A stretch of DNA of 64,000 bases, from positions 1-64,000 of the forward strand of contig VWPU01000894.1 in NCBI GenBank assembly GCA_013398955.1. Direction: 5' to 3'. The stretch comes from Callaeas wilsoni. Its lineage: Eukaryota; Chordata; Aves; Passeriformes; Callaeidae. The notes below the pieces were generated by a model. That model worked only from the letters and a program-made list of their open reading frames with translations, was not told the origin of the DNA and did no database searches. Each line of letters opens with the position of its first letter. Position 1 is the first letter of the stretch. Below, one piece after another: positions 11,941 through 25,423 of this stretch. A program made the translations under genes and the position numbers.

Positions 11941-13822
11941 ATATCATATCAAATTATGAATGAGACACAGAGAAAGGGAAGACAGATAACAAATGGCTAT
12001 ATAATCTGTTATATATTATAGAACAGATTTATAAATTAGATACTTCTACTGTACTACTGGGCAATATATTTGCCACAAGTGCTGGTCACACAACTCACAT
12101 TCTATCTCAACCAAAAGAGCAGCGGAAGTCAGGTAAATTATACACTCTTCCTAAGGAATAGAACACTAAAAAAAAAGACCTTTAAATGTTTTGAAGTAGT
12201 GATAGCCAAAAGGAAATTTATGACCCTCTAAAAGTTTTCATATTTCAAGATGCCTGGAAAAATTCATTTATATGAGCCTTTGCTTGCTTTCATCAGGGAT
12301 TTGGAACTCTGATATTGCAGCAAGGGGATACTCACCTGACAACTAAATCACTGCACCTCAAGTTTCATGACCCAAGTTTGAAGTCATGCAAAAAGATCAT
12401 GATGATCTGAAAAATGCATTGCATTGGCTGTAAGTTACAGCCATCAACAGTGCATTGCGGCAATTGAAACATTTTCTTGTGCTGAAATGTTTTGGACTTG
12501 GGCCAAAATGCTTTGAGAATTTTTTTTTAATAAAGATTACAATAAAAACCCTCTCAGAATCTATCAAACAGGTTGCCAGGTTGTTTGGTTTTAGTGTTTT
12601 GTTCTTTTCCTCCCCACAAAAAAATACAGGCTTTTGTGGGAAGAAAGAATTTAAAAAGATATTTTGATTACAGTAAAAATTCCTGTGGCTGATAAAAGAA
12701 GATTTGATTATTTTTTTTATCATGATGAGGTATTCTTACAAAGAAATAAGCTGCCAGTCTCAAATTAGACCTTTCAGAACCTCATTATACCTAATTAAAA
12801 CCCTTTTTCCTAGGCTTAATAGAAGTTCTGGGTGTGAATAACTTTGCTTAGGCAGATTCACAAATCTGGCTGCAGTAAATTACAGATGAGGCTTCCCAGG
12901 AGCAGAATAAACCCCATCAAGACCCTCATAAACAAAATGCCAGCATCTGGAGCCAGAGAGAAAAGCACAGGCAGGATGGAGAGAAGAATTACAGATCTGG
13001 GATTAGCCTATACATCAACATCATGTAAGGTGAAAAAAACATCTTTATTTATTGCTTAGCAGCCTTCAGGGCGTGAGTGTCACTGAGCATTAGCATTCAC
13101 CTTTATAACTGTGCTTTGATTTACAGCTCCACCCCAGCACAGAGGAAGGAGCCAATTACAAGTCCAAGGGAACATGGATGCGTCGAGTAGGTCCCAGCTG
13201 CTTCCTCTTCCCTCTCATACAGGATGCATACAGAGAGATTTCTTGGCCTGAAATAGAGGTTTGAGGGATAGGCTCTGACCTGCTTTATTAGATGACTGCC
13301 AGAAGAATATCATGTTCTATAGAAATTTATGCTCACACAGGTTAAGCTGCAGTAGAAAATGTGGGAGATGTTAGACACAAAGATGCTGTTCCATGTTAGT
13401 CAAAGCCACACACAGCTTTGCCAAGGCTAGGAGCAGACTTAAAGTGCACCAAGGCCAGTGAGGTGACAAACTCTATATTCCTCTTCCTACAGTGAACAGG
13501 TCCATGACTACTTAGATATTGTACATCAGATCAAATCCCATGATTAAGGTAAAACCTGCGTGATTTCACCCCTCACCTCCAATGAGATCTTTCCTCCCCT
13601 CCACTTTCTGGTGGCTTCTATTGTTTCTTGATATTTACTTCTCTTAGTTTGTCTCACAGTGGCAACCCAGGATCAGCTGGGGAGGCCGAGCACTTCTGAG
13701 ATCCAGCCTTCCACTGAGGTTGGATGCTCAAATATGACTGATCATAAGAGTTGGCTCTTGACTGCTCAGAAGTTCACTTATGTCCCAAAACCCATACTGT
13801 GAAGCCCTGTTCAGTGCTGATA
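11941..13822. other. Unique AT-rich non-coding DNA
   Basis: Long A- or T-rich runs occur at 12519-12530 and 12710-12720. Opposite-strand frames at 12397-12723 are low-complexity chance frames. No repeat or exon is recognised. Confidence 0.5.
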
Positions 13823-14215
13823 ATAGAATCATAAAACATAAAATGGTTTCAGTTGGAAAGGACCTTACAATCATCCAGTTCCAACCCCCTGCCTTGGGCA
13901 GAGGCAGCTTCCAACAGACTGGGTTGCTCAGAGTCCCATCCAGCCTTCAACACTTCCAGGGATGGGGCAGCCACAGCTGCTCTGGGCAACCTGTGCCAAG
14001 GCCTCGCCACCCTCACAGGAAACATTTTTTTCCTATTATCTACTCTAAACCTGTCCTTCGTCAGTGTGAAGCCATTGCCCCTTGTCCTACCACTACCCAT
14101 CCTTGTAAAAAATCCCCTTCCAGCTTTCTTGGAGCCTCTTTAGGCACTGGAAGGGGCTCTAAGGTCTCCCTGGAGCCTTCTCTTTTCCAGGCTGAACACC
14201 CTCAACTCTCAGTAG
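13823..14215 (-). mobile_element. CR1 LINE, ~0.4 kb 3' part
   Basis: The reversed tail (atagaatcataaaacata, then ttggaaaggacctta) lies at the low end. The rest of the 3' UTR and the ORF2 C-terminus follow upward. The minus frame 14100-13849 reads as the ORF2 end (VRVARPWHRLPRAAVAAPSL, then LEVLKAGWD). The plus-strand 225-codon open frame over this region is an antisense artefact. Confidence 0.95.
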
Positions 14216-15517
14216 GAGAATCCTCCAAGCGTACTCCTGAGCCCATTTTTCTATGCTGTGTTTGCAAACCAGTGCTGTTTACAGGCTTGCAGCTTTCCAC
14301 ATCACAGATCCACATCACTGGAGATGGATGGATACTGAATGTGGTGCTCTGGCTTTTGCTTTCTGAATTCAGAAGAGCTCCCATGCCAAAGACCAGCCAT
14401 CCCACCCAGCTTGAATTCCCAAAGGGCTTTGAGAGGCTCACTACAAATGGCACCTGAACATTTCTTTTTCCAGCTGCTCAATCACCAGTAAGAATGGAAC
14501 CAAGAAGATTTTTTTTTAAGTGTTTATTTATTTCTTTCAATATCATATTTATTTTGTTTATAACAGGAAATACTGAAATGTTTCACTTCTACCATTAGAT
14601 GAGAGAGGAGTCCCAGTCAGGCTGAGTTTACCAGACAAATCGAAGGCAAGTGTCCACACATTCAGGTGAATATTATAGGAAAGAATTTCCTTTGGTTTAA
14701 AATATTATTAAGCTAATGATCAAGGGATGCAACTTTAACAGGTACTCATTAGATTTGAAACTTTTGATCCAATCCCTTTATCCTCCCACATACCCCTAAA
14801 CAGGCAGCTCCCAAGCACTCCAGACACTCCTAGGCACAATGACCCATGCATTACACCAACATTAAGTCTCACAGCAGCACAAACTTTATCCCTCCCTAAG
14901 GAGGAATGAAATTACTAATTTTTTCCCTCAAAGGTGATTCAGAGGACAGACTGTAGCAAAGGTTCTGTGCATGGAGAGAGAATTACTGCTAAGATTTTAT
15001 TAGCACATAAACACTATGACGTTTTTGATGCTTGGGGCTATAGAAGCACAATCATTACAATGAAGGCCATATTTCTTTCCATCTTTCCATGGGTGCTGTA
15101 ACACATTGAGCAATCCATCTTGCTCACATACCCTACATAATCATAGAATATATTTATTTCTTTGCTTCTCTCAATTAGCATTTGACCTTTTGAGCACTGA
15201 AGATGTTCTGGGGTGCGACAGCACAAACGCTGCAGCTTCTGCCTTCCGACAAAACCCAGGTGAGGCTCATGGCTAAAGGACAACCATGGCACTATGAGGT
15301 ACCAAACTTCTGAGAGCTGCTGCATGAGCCTCTACCAATGCCAGAAATAACCAAAAGCAGCAAATGAGGATGGCTGGAGATGGGTGGCAGAGGACTGGCA
15401 GAGGTTATGGATTATACACACTATTCCGAGGTAGAAAATATGTGTTTGCTCACTGACAAAGCAATGCTGATAATTTTGTCATCCAAATGTCATTCAAATG
15501 AGACACAAACCACTAAT
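14216..15517. other. Unique non-coding DNA
   Basis: AT-rich sequence with T-rich runs near 14512-14560. No repeat, exon or RNA gene is recognised. Confidence 0.5.
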
Positions 15518-15586
15518 TCATAGAATCACAGAACAGTTTGGGTTGGAGGGGACCTTCCAGATCATCAAGTTCCAATTCCCCTGCTA
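15518..15586 (-). mobile_element. CR1 LINE, terminal ~70 bases
   Basis: Only the reversed 3' tail and adjoining block are present (tcatagaatcacagaacagt, then ttggaggggaccttccagat). It is an extreme 5' truncation, common for CR1. Confidence 0.9.
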
Positions 15587-16162
15587 CTTCTTCACTTATA
15601 AACAGTTGCAAATGCATAAATTCAAAGATTTAGCAGCATTAGGGAAAAAAATCTACATTCTGGGTTGCTGAGGGTTCAAAACACATTTAAGAAACATGGA
15701 GATAATCCTTATTGAAAAGATATGTAATAATTATTTATTATACTTTTTTAGATCATGCACAAAAAAAAGCAATTTTCTGAAATTTTATTTCAGCTTTCAA
15801 TGAATGGCAAATACCTCTGCACACAATACTTTTAAAGAAGAGTGGAAAACTGAATCCACTCTCAACCTCCATTTCGTTGATTCATTCATGTAAGGCACTT
15901 TCTTTTTAATTGAATGATTTATGTAACTGTGAAGCCCTCTGTGAATTTTACAGTTGAATATATCATTGATGATTTTCTGCAATGAGGCTTGAAGCTTAGA
16001 ATTAAAAAGTTATTAGTATTTTCATTAGGAAAGTTCAAGAGCTCAGATATTGAAGACCAAATCCCAGAATCCATAGCAGGCTTGTACTGATTTTTTTTCT
16101 GCAATTGCTCAGAATTTGCTCTTTGTTATGAATTATTTAAATGAAACCCTTCCACAGACAAA
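15587..16162. other. Unique AT-rich non-coding DNA
   Basis: A/T-rich, with a TTTTATTT-rich patch at 15720-15800. Nothing is recognised. Confidence 0.45.
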
Positions 16163-16230
16163 AAAATTTCAAGGCCAGAAGAGACCATTGCAATCATTCA
16201 ACCTGATCTGCTTTGTAATGCAGATCACAG
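16163..16230 (-). mobile_element. Probable ancient CR1-like fragment
   Basis: The stretch 'ttcaaggccagaagagacca' followed by 'caatcattcaacctgatctg' resembles the end of an old sauropsid CR1 branch whose tail reads 'aggccagaagggaccattnngatcat'. No octamer tail is preserved and the piece is short, so the call is tentative. Confidence 0.45.
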
Positions 16231-16635
16231 TCATCCCTTTATCTTCTCACTGGTCTTTCCGTTTAGGCTTTGGTGTGCTCTAAACTCCTGTCCTCTGCAA
16301 TATCTTCCCCGTCCTAATGTGCAGCACCTACAAATCCCTACAGCAACACTCTGATTTACTGAGTCATCAGAGATGAGGTGTTTTCTACCCACATGTTATT
16401 TTATACCCTTTGGGATAATTTTTTACACCTCTCAACCCTGCTTTGCAACTTGATTTTCCCCAGTAAGACAAGCCTGCTTGTCAGAGAAGGGCTATGCATC
16501 TGCAGTGAATTAGCAAATAATGTCTATTTATAACTGCTAAGGATACTCAGTTAATAATCATTAATTGCATAAAGGCCTGCTGAGGGTTATTACTCAGAAG
16601 AAACTGGTACTGATTCCTCTCAGGTGATGCCTCAA
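16231..16635. other. Unique AT-rich DNA, possible conserved element at 16500-16590
   Basis: The part 16500-16590 has AATAATCATTAATTGC-type homeobox-like motifs. Nothing else is recognised. Confidence 0.35.
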
Positions 16636-16830
16636 ATAGAATCATAGAGTCACAGAATGGTCTGGGTTGAAAGGGACCTTAAAGACCACCTCCTTCCAAC
16701 CCCCACCATGGGCAGGGACACCTTCCACTAGACCAAGCCCTGTCCAACTCAGCCTTAAACACTTCCAGGGATGGGGCATCCACAGTTCTCTGGGAAACCT
16801 GTGCTAGGGGCTCACCACCCTCATGGTAAG
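16636..16830 (-). mobile_element. CR1 LINE 3' end
   Basis: The reversed tail (atagaatcatagagtcacag) is followed by 'gaaagggaccttaaagacc' and 'catgggcagggacaccttcc', then the 'cttccagggatggggcatcc' block. It ends near the position of the 'ctcaccaccctca' block. It is similar in age to the copies at 29386 and 33653. Confidence 0.95.
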
Positions 16831-17297
16831 GGATGCTATTGGTAAAGGGTGATCCATGGATTATTTACTGTCTTCCAGCCATATCTTTAAACGTAGAGTA
16901 AAAGGAATGTAAAACTTCATCCTTGCAGAGGGATTTACATTAATAATCAGTTTAGAGAGTGTGTGGCTGTGTGACAGAGAAGTGAAGATATTTTCCAGCT
17001 TTCTTGGGGCACCAAAAGCTCAGACTATCGGGGTGGGTAGAGTGAACCACTCATTCATTGTGATGCACGGACACAGTCATGTTCTAATGACTTTCTATCT
17101 TACAGTCACCATTCTCGACAAGGGAGGTAGAGATGAAAGAATTTTGTGAATTCTCAAGTCATAATCAGGAAAGGCTGCAGTAGTCTTGCTCTCCATAAAA
17201 TGTGCATGTACGTTTGGGGTATTTTGTCCTCAGGACATAAATCCTCCGTGAAAAAAATCAGATTGTGTTTACAACTGTAGCTTGGATAGAGGCTTTA
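16831..17297. other. Unique non-coding DNA
   Basis: No repeat or exon is recognised. Confidence 0.45.
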
Positions 17298-17395
17298 TCA
17301 TAGGATCACTCATAGAATGGTTTGGGTTGGAAAAAGCTTTCAAGATCACTTCATTCAAACCCCCACAATAGGCAGGGACACCACCACCCCAAACC
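17298..17395 (-). mobile_element. CR1 LINE, terminal ~100 bases
   Basis: The reversed tail 'tcataggatcactcatagaa' leads into 'tggtttgggttgg' and 'ggcagggacacca'. The upper end dissolves into an AC-rich stretch, followed by a poly-A run at 17426-17438. Confidence 0.92.
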
Positions 17396-20300
17396 TCCAC
17401 GTTTTACTGAATCATTTCCAATTTAAAAAAAAAAAAAATTCACTGTTGACTTTTTAATTATATCCCCTCAGACCTTAAACTCTAAGAAGATCCTGGCTAA
17501 AGCACAGAGAATAGTAATCTAAATTTTAAAAACTATAATAATTTTAACCATAAAACCAGACAAGAATAGCTAATCAGGAATTTTTCTTTCCTTTGCACAT
17601 TGAAACATTTGTGCTGCTTGTTTTGTTAACTTACGACACACTGAGAAGCCTCCAAAACCATGAAACTGAAGGTTCAGCTCATTCTCTGGTCTTCAATGAT
17701 ACTTCCATTTTACCTTTAAGGTTATGATCTTTATACTGCTTTTTTCTTTTTGTTGTTGTTGTTAATCTTGAAGGATCTACAAGTGCCTGACAGAATGCAT
17801 TCTGTCCCCACCCTGCTCTAAACAACGATTTTTTCGGGGATGACCTGAGCCAACAGAATCCAATATCAGGAAGACTTAGTGCATTTTCACTTCATCACTC
17901 ATGTCACTGAGAGATAGTTACAGAATAAGTAAGTCCAGAGATGAGTTTGGAAGTGACGAATGAATATAGAAACACCACAGCACTCTTTCCACTTTAACAC
18001 TCACTTTCCGGTTGGGAACAGAAGCCTGTGCTGTTAAACAGATGGTGGGAGATCAGCTCCGCTTATGGAAGTCTGGTGGGAAATGTAATCTGGCAGGATA
18101 TTTTGCCCACAAAGCAGAATAAGAACATGAGATCCCAGTGCAGCACAACAGCTGTAGTTGCACTTCGCACAGAAATCTTTCAACTTCATCTCCCTCTCTT
18201 CTTCTTTAGGTCTCATATTCTTTATTCCCTCCTTTATTTTCATAATTATTGATCAGTGCAACATTTATCACTGTGTTGAAAACAGTTGTGCAAGAATTTA
18301 GAACTTAAAAATCATTGAAAGAAAACTTTCAAAAGGACAGAACAGTCTGCAAGCTATCCTCAAAAGCTGAAGGAACCAGGTTCTCCCTAGACAGAAATTA
18401 GACAAGTCTTGGTGCCACCACCAGAGCCTCACTGATTTTCATCCCCTAGAAGTGCTAACCTTTCTATAATTCACTCTCAGTAAATCTTTCCAGGTAGGTA
18501 ATTAAGGCAACACATCCCTTTTACTGCTACTGAAAGACTTTGTTTACAATCTGGTACTTACTATTGGTAGGAATTGCTATTTATACTTTTCTTATTATTT
18601 TTGTCTATGCACAAAAATCTCAATTTTTTCCACTAAGCGCAGGGCTTGTGCTATCCTGATCCCACAACCATCTTCTGAGCTCATCAGGCCACCATTTAGA
18701 GTCTGTTGGGAGCCCTTGAAACAAGGACTGATGTCAGTGATTTTGGAATTCCTTCCAGTTCTATGCTCTGAATATTCAAAAGATCCTCAAAGGCACAAAA
18801 TTCACCCACTTTCCTGGCAAGACCTTGGTGTACTTTCCCAAGATACATTCTTGGATTTCAGAGGATTTGCATGTATTTAGCATCCACTTTTCTACAGCAA
18901 GCAGGAAGGAAATTGTAGTAGAAACACTGGAATTCCACAAAACAACTTAAACTCTCTCCAAAATCCAAAAGGAAGATTGTCCCAGACCCTCATTCACTGC
19001 AGAGCTCTGATACCCTTGAGTAATGAAGTCATTATGTCACTGAATAGGTAATTTTAAGGAGCATATTGGCGACTGTTAATTTCTTTTTTATCTTGTATTA
19101 TGTTTGAATTCCATTAGTATGCAACTGCCTGTCCTGAAAATAACAAATAATGTCATTAGAGAGGCACTGAGATTCAACCCTTTTCCCCCAGAGAGAAGTC
19201 AAGCTATTGTCACAGCAGAGGTGGTTTCTTCTGCATTCTCAGGTGATTAATATTCATTGGAAGAAGCACTGGAGATGATCCCTTAGGAGGTAAGGCAATA
19301 CAGCCTGTGAGGAATGAAATAAATAAAAAATGTGTCCCAAATGGAGCACTGTGTATTCTGTCATTACCTTTCTAGTCTTGCACTCAGGTATCTGTGTCAT
19401 AGCCACAGTGTAGCTTGAAATGCTGAAAACCTGCCCGTACAGGACAATATTTCTTATTCCACTGACATAATGATACCACTTTTCTGGGCTAACAGCAAGA
19501 TTGGCTTTTTTTCAGTTTTATTTAGACCATTTAGAAAGCAAAGTAAAGCAGAATAAGTAATGCTATTCTTAATTAGGATAAGAATATCTGAGTGGGAAGG
19601 ACTGTGAATGAGATTATTCTGCTTACTAATCACTCCTGACATCAAACAAGTATAATTGTATAGACATTTTTTTGGATCACTTCAGTCCATCTACCCAACA
19701 TGACTAATTTAAGTCAAAATGCAGATCTTTGTTGAATTCTGTCCAGCTCTCAATGCAGTCTTACCATTGCCAGCAGTTGGAAGTAGTATTGGGACTGTCA
19801 AAGCATGGATGTGCACTTTGTTCTGCCACCTCTGATGGGACAAGCTTGGGATAGAAAAACCTGAAAGTGACCAAGACATCTGAGGATGGCAAGGTTTTAA
19901 AGAAACTGGGTGAAATACACCCAAACACTTCCATCAGAAATTCAGAACGAGATAAAAAGAAATAAAGAGTGCCAATGTGCTTCTTATAAATACTATGCAG
20001 TGGCATAGTATTTGCCACCTGCCACCTTCACTCAAGATAGAAAAGTCAGGTGAAAAATGGGACACCCCTTCCTATGCTCATGTAGAATTTATTCTTGGAA
20101 ATTCTCGTAACTTCTGATGGAGGAGTGATTTCTAAACTGGAGACTTGCAAGACTCAGTAGGAGACTGGATGGTCAAAATCAGAATCCAAGAGGTTTAGCT
20201 AAATCAAAGTAACTTTGGCCTGAGTCAGTGCCAGGCCTGTGGAATGACTACTTTTCTATTCTTACAAAGAACCTGGCATAGCCAGCTGGAATTGCAAATG

Positions 20301-23300
20301 TGATTTATCCAACACATTTTAAAGAAGTTATTTTGATAGGGATAAAGCAGGTCAGAAAAAATATTGACTTGCTGTGTGTGGGCAGAGCCATGGATGTAAA
20401 GTGTCCATAGACGTGGTCTTACTACTCAAAAATCAATAGATAAATTCCTGTGGCAAGAAAGGCACAGGACTGAGCATTTCTGCAATACTGAGCTATTTGG
20501 AGATTGCCCCATCCACATCAGTTACAGAAATATCTTTATGTTCAGAAAATTTATCTTCTTTCAGTGGAGAAACAAATGAAAAAATATTCTTACTATTAAA
20601 GAAATATCCTGTTGTAAGGAAGTTCCACATTTACAGCCCTTTACAGATTAAATTGCTATTGCTGTGGACAACTGGAGATGAGTATCTAAACCCCAGAAGA
20701 AATTATTTTTTATTTATGAACTGCCTGTTAAAATATATCCCACCCAGAGAACAGGGCAGGATGTTGAGTTTTCAGAAAAGAAAGGGTCATGACCAGATGA
20801 TTGAGGGAAAATATTTTAATTTACAAGTTCTACCCACTTCTCTTCAATGCCAGTCCTCATGTCTTAATTTAATAAGTTACATAGCATTGGTGAAGTCACC
20901 CAGAGCTCACAGAGTACAACTGAATTTTGTTATTTGTTGCTAAACAGAAAAAGTTCTTTATCCGCACCTGTTAAAAATGAGATAAATGTGTGAAGTGTAA
21001 CAGAACTGATACTCAAGAACAGCTTTGACTGCCTACTTTACAACCTAAATAATGGAGAGAAAGGGAATAGCGGATGCCCCTTATCCTTTAAATAGACAGT
21101 GAAGGAAATACAGACATATTATATAGTTTTAATTGGATTTCCTCAGACTGCGTTCCAGTCAATAATTTTGGTGGGAGGAGAGGAAATCATCTCCTTAATG
21201 CTTTCATCAGCATTAATCACAGTTCATTTGTTTCTGCAGAGGCCAAAGACAAAAAAACTGGAAAGAAATTAGAGGCACCAGCAATTTTTGGGTTCAAGGA
21301 TTAAATACTCTGAGTTTCTCCTTGCTCTGCTGAACCTTTCTCCAAGTATTCTAGGAGCAGCAGAAAATGAGAAAGCAGAAAAATTACATAACTACCATCA
21401 TGTGGGAATATTCAAAGGCATCTCACCAGCACCAAGCAACACAATTTCCCAAACTGAAAACATCCGAATTCCTGAAGTTCTCAAAGGTCTCTTAGGTTGC
21501 AAGCACTTAGCATGTTTCCCTTCTATAATCCACACTACTCTGATACATTGCTTCTGGAGAAACCACATGCTCTAGGCTTTTAGGTTTGACACAATCCAAT
21601 AATCCCTTTCTGATTCAATAGATATGGACAATGAGTGCAGGGTGCTAAGGTTCAGCACCTTCTGTCTTTTTCTGTCCCCAGGCTGTCAGTTTTTGAGGTC
21701 ATGGTATTACATCCCGTGCACTGCTGTATTTCCATGCCAACTGGTTTGCATGACCAGAGGAACTGTTTGAATACAGAGCACAGAGCTGGTTGTCAGAAGC
21801 AGCATGTTCCCTAAAGAGAGACAAAAATGAAATGTCATTTAGACACTAAGAGAAAGCTACAGCAAAATGAGATAGTTCTGTTGTTATCTAACATTCATCA
21901 AAGGGATCACAGTGCTTAATTGCTGGTTTGAGAACTCCTTTATTATATCATCTGCTATTCAGTGTTGGAAAGTACATAATAATTAGAGAGGTCTGTTCAC
22001 TTTGAAGCAGAAAACATGCACAGACTTGCATTATATTTAATCAGCATCTTCATTCTGCCATTTATGGCTGGATAGACCTACTCCTTCCAGAACAGAAGGT
22101 CTGACAGAATATCCCTGTCCACCTGAAAGTGCTTGTCTACACTCAGAATCTGTTACCATCTAAAACAGCTAAACATCTAAATCACCGTCTGCAGGAATCT
22201 CCTTCTCTCTGCTGATTTTCAAAGGAGCATAGGGCAAATACACATCCCCTACAGACATCTCAATTAAGTGATTGATTTCTCCTTCTCCACATGTCTAGAA
22301 GAAAACTTCTCCTTGAACATGAAGCTTTGGTTACCTGGAAAACACCTAAAACTTCATCATATTTACAATAAGAAATACATTGTCCGGCTTTTCATACCTT
22401 TAGGCAATTAACTAATTTCTATCAATGCACTCAATAAGTAGATACTGTAGAAAGGGAACAGCTTGATAGTAAAATAAGATTCAGTATTTGAAAGCACCTG
22501 AGAAAAAAGGATACAGAAGAAAGAGGTCTCATAGCAAGTGAGCTCCTTCCCAAAGTATGGAAAAAGTAATTTTTAGTTTATGAGGCCGTCTCCTCTATGA
22601 GCTTTAGAGTAGAATGTTCTTTCTTTTTCAACTTTGTTTTATGTGGTCCTTCACAAGGCAATTTAGTGCTCAAAAGTCTCTTCTGCTTCTCAGTGTGGTG
22701 AAGAAATTGTAACATTCTGTTATTTATTCCTCACTTTAGGTAGCAGTTTGTTTTTTTATTTCCTTCTTGCTCCCCTACTTTTAAGATCAACACCCCAATA
22801 GTCCTTAGCAAACTGAGATAGTCACTTTGAAGTTCTCAGTTTCTTAAATCATTTTTTGTATGTGTTTTGTTTCATTTTTGCAAACTGTAGGGTGGAGGCT
22901 TTCACTTTTTACCTGCCCATTTTATGTCCTCATGTCCTCTTTTGTATCTAAGTCTCAGATGCCAGAGGGCAGACCAAGTGGCTTCTGTATTTTTTCCAAT
23001 CTTGCCAAATTTGTCTATGAACCTGTGATATTTTGGGGGGGGGGGGGGGGGAAATGTCACGTGCCAAAACAGCTCACATAGAAGTGGCATTTACTTTAAT
23101 ATAAAATGTGTTTGCCCCTTTAAATGTCACATTAAATTACATAAGTCAGAAGTTAGGTTTAGACTAAAATACATCTGCTTTTCTAACTCTGTGGGAGAAC
23201 AAACGGTGGGGCAAAAGACACAGTCCTTGTGAGCCATGGAGGTGTTCCTGGGATTTATGAATCTTTGTCCATCATTAAAAGGACTTTATCTGGTGTTAAA

Positions 23301-24360
23301 TGCATATATCTGCCTATCCAGAGCCAAAAGAGAGAGCACAAATGAATAGCACTACATGAATCTTTAATGTGCATTGGCTGTGTCTCTTTAATGTATTTAT
23401 AGTTGGTACATTTGCAGCATTTTTCATAGAATTTTGTAGGTAATTATGTTTAGTGGGCCTTCCATCTTTCAGCCTATGCCCTCCTACTCCCTCGTTTTGC
23501 CCCATCAGTCCTGCAGAAGCAAAACCTAAGGGAGCTTAAGCTACATTTGACAGAGATATAAATGTTTCAGTGTTACAATTTAGTGGAATATTACAGCTGA
23601 CCAAAAGGATGTGTTAATTAGTAGCACACTCACTTTTAGGACCTGATTCATCTGATCTATTCAGATATTTAAAATCCATCAGATACATCTGGCCCTAGAG
23701 CACTTATTTCTTGCCAGCTGGTATAAAATGAGTCTGGCCCATTAGATCACACCTAAACATCTTCACAGAAAATAACTAAAGTTAAGTAGCTGAATCCCAC
23801 CCTTTGAGCTCTTTCCAGGACAAAATCCAAAAAGAAAAGGTAGCCTAGGAAACTTGGACTTCATAAGGCTTACACCTGGTTTCTCCTCTACTCATTGGCC
23901 TGTTGGGCTTTGATATTTCCTGTTCCAGAAACCACTGGTGCTTCACAGCGAGAAAAATCATCCCAAATATTCACTGTCTGCACTGACTACATCTTCATCA
24001 ACTGTAGTGGGAACTGATAGACGCATTTATCTTAGACTGAATCATGGCCCTGAGACACCAGCCAGTTGCCTAAGAGGCGGCTTTTTTGTGATAGTTCAGA
24101 CATCCTAAGGTATCTGAGATACCCCCAGTTGTTGTGCCAGACCGATGTGATAAAGAAGATGCAACAAACGGAGTCTTGCTCAAACAGCAGTGGGAGGGAA
24201 TCCTAGGAAATAGTAGAAGGTATCAAAATCTCATATTTAGACAAATGACTCTGTGAAGAGCAGAAGGAAATCACTCATGACTTTATGCCTTCACATGCTT
24301 TCCTCTGCCATTTAGATTCTCTTTCTTGCCTAATACTTGTCAGCCCACACCAAAATCTGG
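17396..24360. other. Longest repeat-poor stretch of the window, no gene seen
   Basis: About 7 kb of AT-rich single-copy DNA. It holds a short (GTT)n patch at 17752-17765, a run of 17 Gs at 23035-23051 and a 148-codon open frame at 20497-20943 with no domain. No splice-bounded exon, CR1 tail or RNA gene is recognised. It may be intronic or intergenic. Confidence 0.45.
23035..23051. repeat. Poly-G homopolymer, 17 bases
   Basis: Seventeen consecutive Gs after ATTTT. It could fold into a G-quadruplex on the plus strand, and its exact length is liable to sequencing error. Confidence 0.95.
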
Positions 24361-24555
24361 TGGTGAGGCCCTAGCACAGGTTGCCCAGAAAAGTTGTGGA
24401 TTCCCCATCCCTGGAAGTGTTCAAAGCCAGGCTGGATAAGGCTTGGAACAACCTGGCCTAGTAAAAGATGCCCCTGCTCACAACTGGGGTTTGGAATTAG
24501 ATGATCTTTAAGGCCCCTTTCAACCTGAGATGGTGTATGATTCTGTAATTCTATG
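24361..24555 (+). mobile_element. CR1 LINE 3' end
   Basis: It begins at the 'tggtgaggccctagcacagg' block, passes 'ccccatccctggaagtgttc' and 'agatgatctttaaggcccc', and ends with the degenerate tail tgattctgtaattctatg. About 195 bases remain. Confidence 0.95.
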
Positions 24556-25244
24556 TTCTCTCTTCCCGTTGCTTTATACTTCTGCTCAGCCTCAGGAGTA
24601 GATCTCCTGAGGAGAATAAGAGTGCTCTTGGTCTTCCTTTACTCCACCTTTTGCAAAATCTATCCATTATTTTATGGGGAGGACTCAAAAAAGTATGTTT
24701 CCTCATACAATCAGCCTAATTCAAAATAAAGTATTCAAATGATTCATACCAAGCTCCGAAGCACTTTAATCCAGTTTTACATGTCCAGTCAGAAAATTTA
24801 AAAACTTCATTTGGCTCTGTTGCTCTGTCATGCAGAGGTGATGAATATCCAGCAGTAGAGGCATATGAAATCTGTTGGTATGAAATATTCACTGAATTTT
24901 TCTGGATACGGATTTAAAAAATAAAAAATCAAAGTGCCTTTTTGAACAGAATTAAAAGGCAAGATTAATTAAATATATGGAACAAAACAAACTGTTTCTT
25001 CTGCGTCAGATGACAGAAACAAGGAACAGCTTTTGAAGTTGGTAGAATCACCTTTCTGCATGGCAGAGTAGTACAACCAACCCATTGAAATCTTGTGGAA
25101 AGGGCATTTCCTCTGAGAGTCAGAGCTGCACATGTCAAATCTTATCTCTCTTGCAGAACAAAGCTTTTCACAACACCAGCTTGGCAGCATAACCACCAAA
25201 TTTAACAGGGTAGATGTCAGGAAGTTTCCACTAAGACCAGCTAG
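24556..25244. other. Unique AT-rich non-coding DNA
   Basis: Nothing is recognised. An open minus frame of 99 codons at 24969-25268 shows no domain. Confidence 0.45.
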
Positions 25245-25423
25245 GAAAAATCTGTGAAGTGGGAGCAAGGGACTGGAATTGGTTTATCAACATTATCACC
25301 AGGGAGCTCACCTGTCTGAGACATCAGCTGAGGCAGTTCACTGATGCCCACTGCAATGAGATATCAGGAGCTGGACTTCAAAGATCCTCACAGCTCCCTT
25401 TCAACTCAGGATATTCTGATCTG
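25245..25423 (+). mobile_element. Probable CR1 LINE 3' end of a different subfamily
   Basis: The last ~60 bases (gagctggacttcaaagatcc, then 'cctttcaactcaggatattc') match the CR1 branch whose 3' end reads 'cccttccaactcaggatattctatgattct'. The same branch occurs at 40951-41008. The part before 25365 (for example 'gggactggaattggtttatc') is only weakly CR1-like, so the left end is uncertain. Confidence 0.6.

Noticed and set aside
13780..14457. 225-codon plus-strand open frame, the longest in the window
   Set aside because: Most of it is the antisense reading of a CR1 element (13823-14215); the peptide has no domain and reflects the low stop density of reversed CR1.
18705..18775. Possible CR1 3' end ('ggaattccttccagttctatgctctg')
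   Set aside because: Only about 25 bases look similar, with no octamer repeat or upstream CR1 block.
20497..20943. 148-codon plus-strand open frame
   Set aside because: AT-rich composition, no recognisable domain, no promoter or splice context that I can support. Judged a chance frame.
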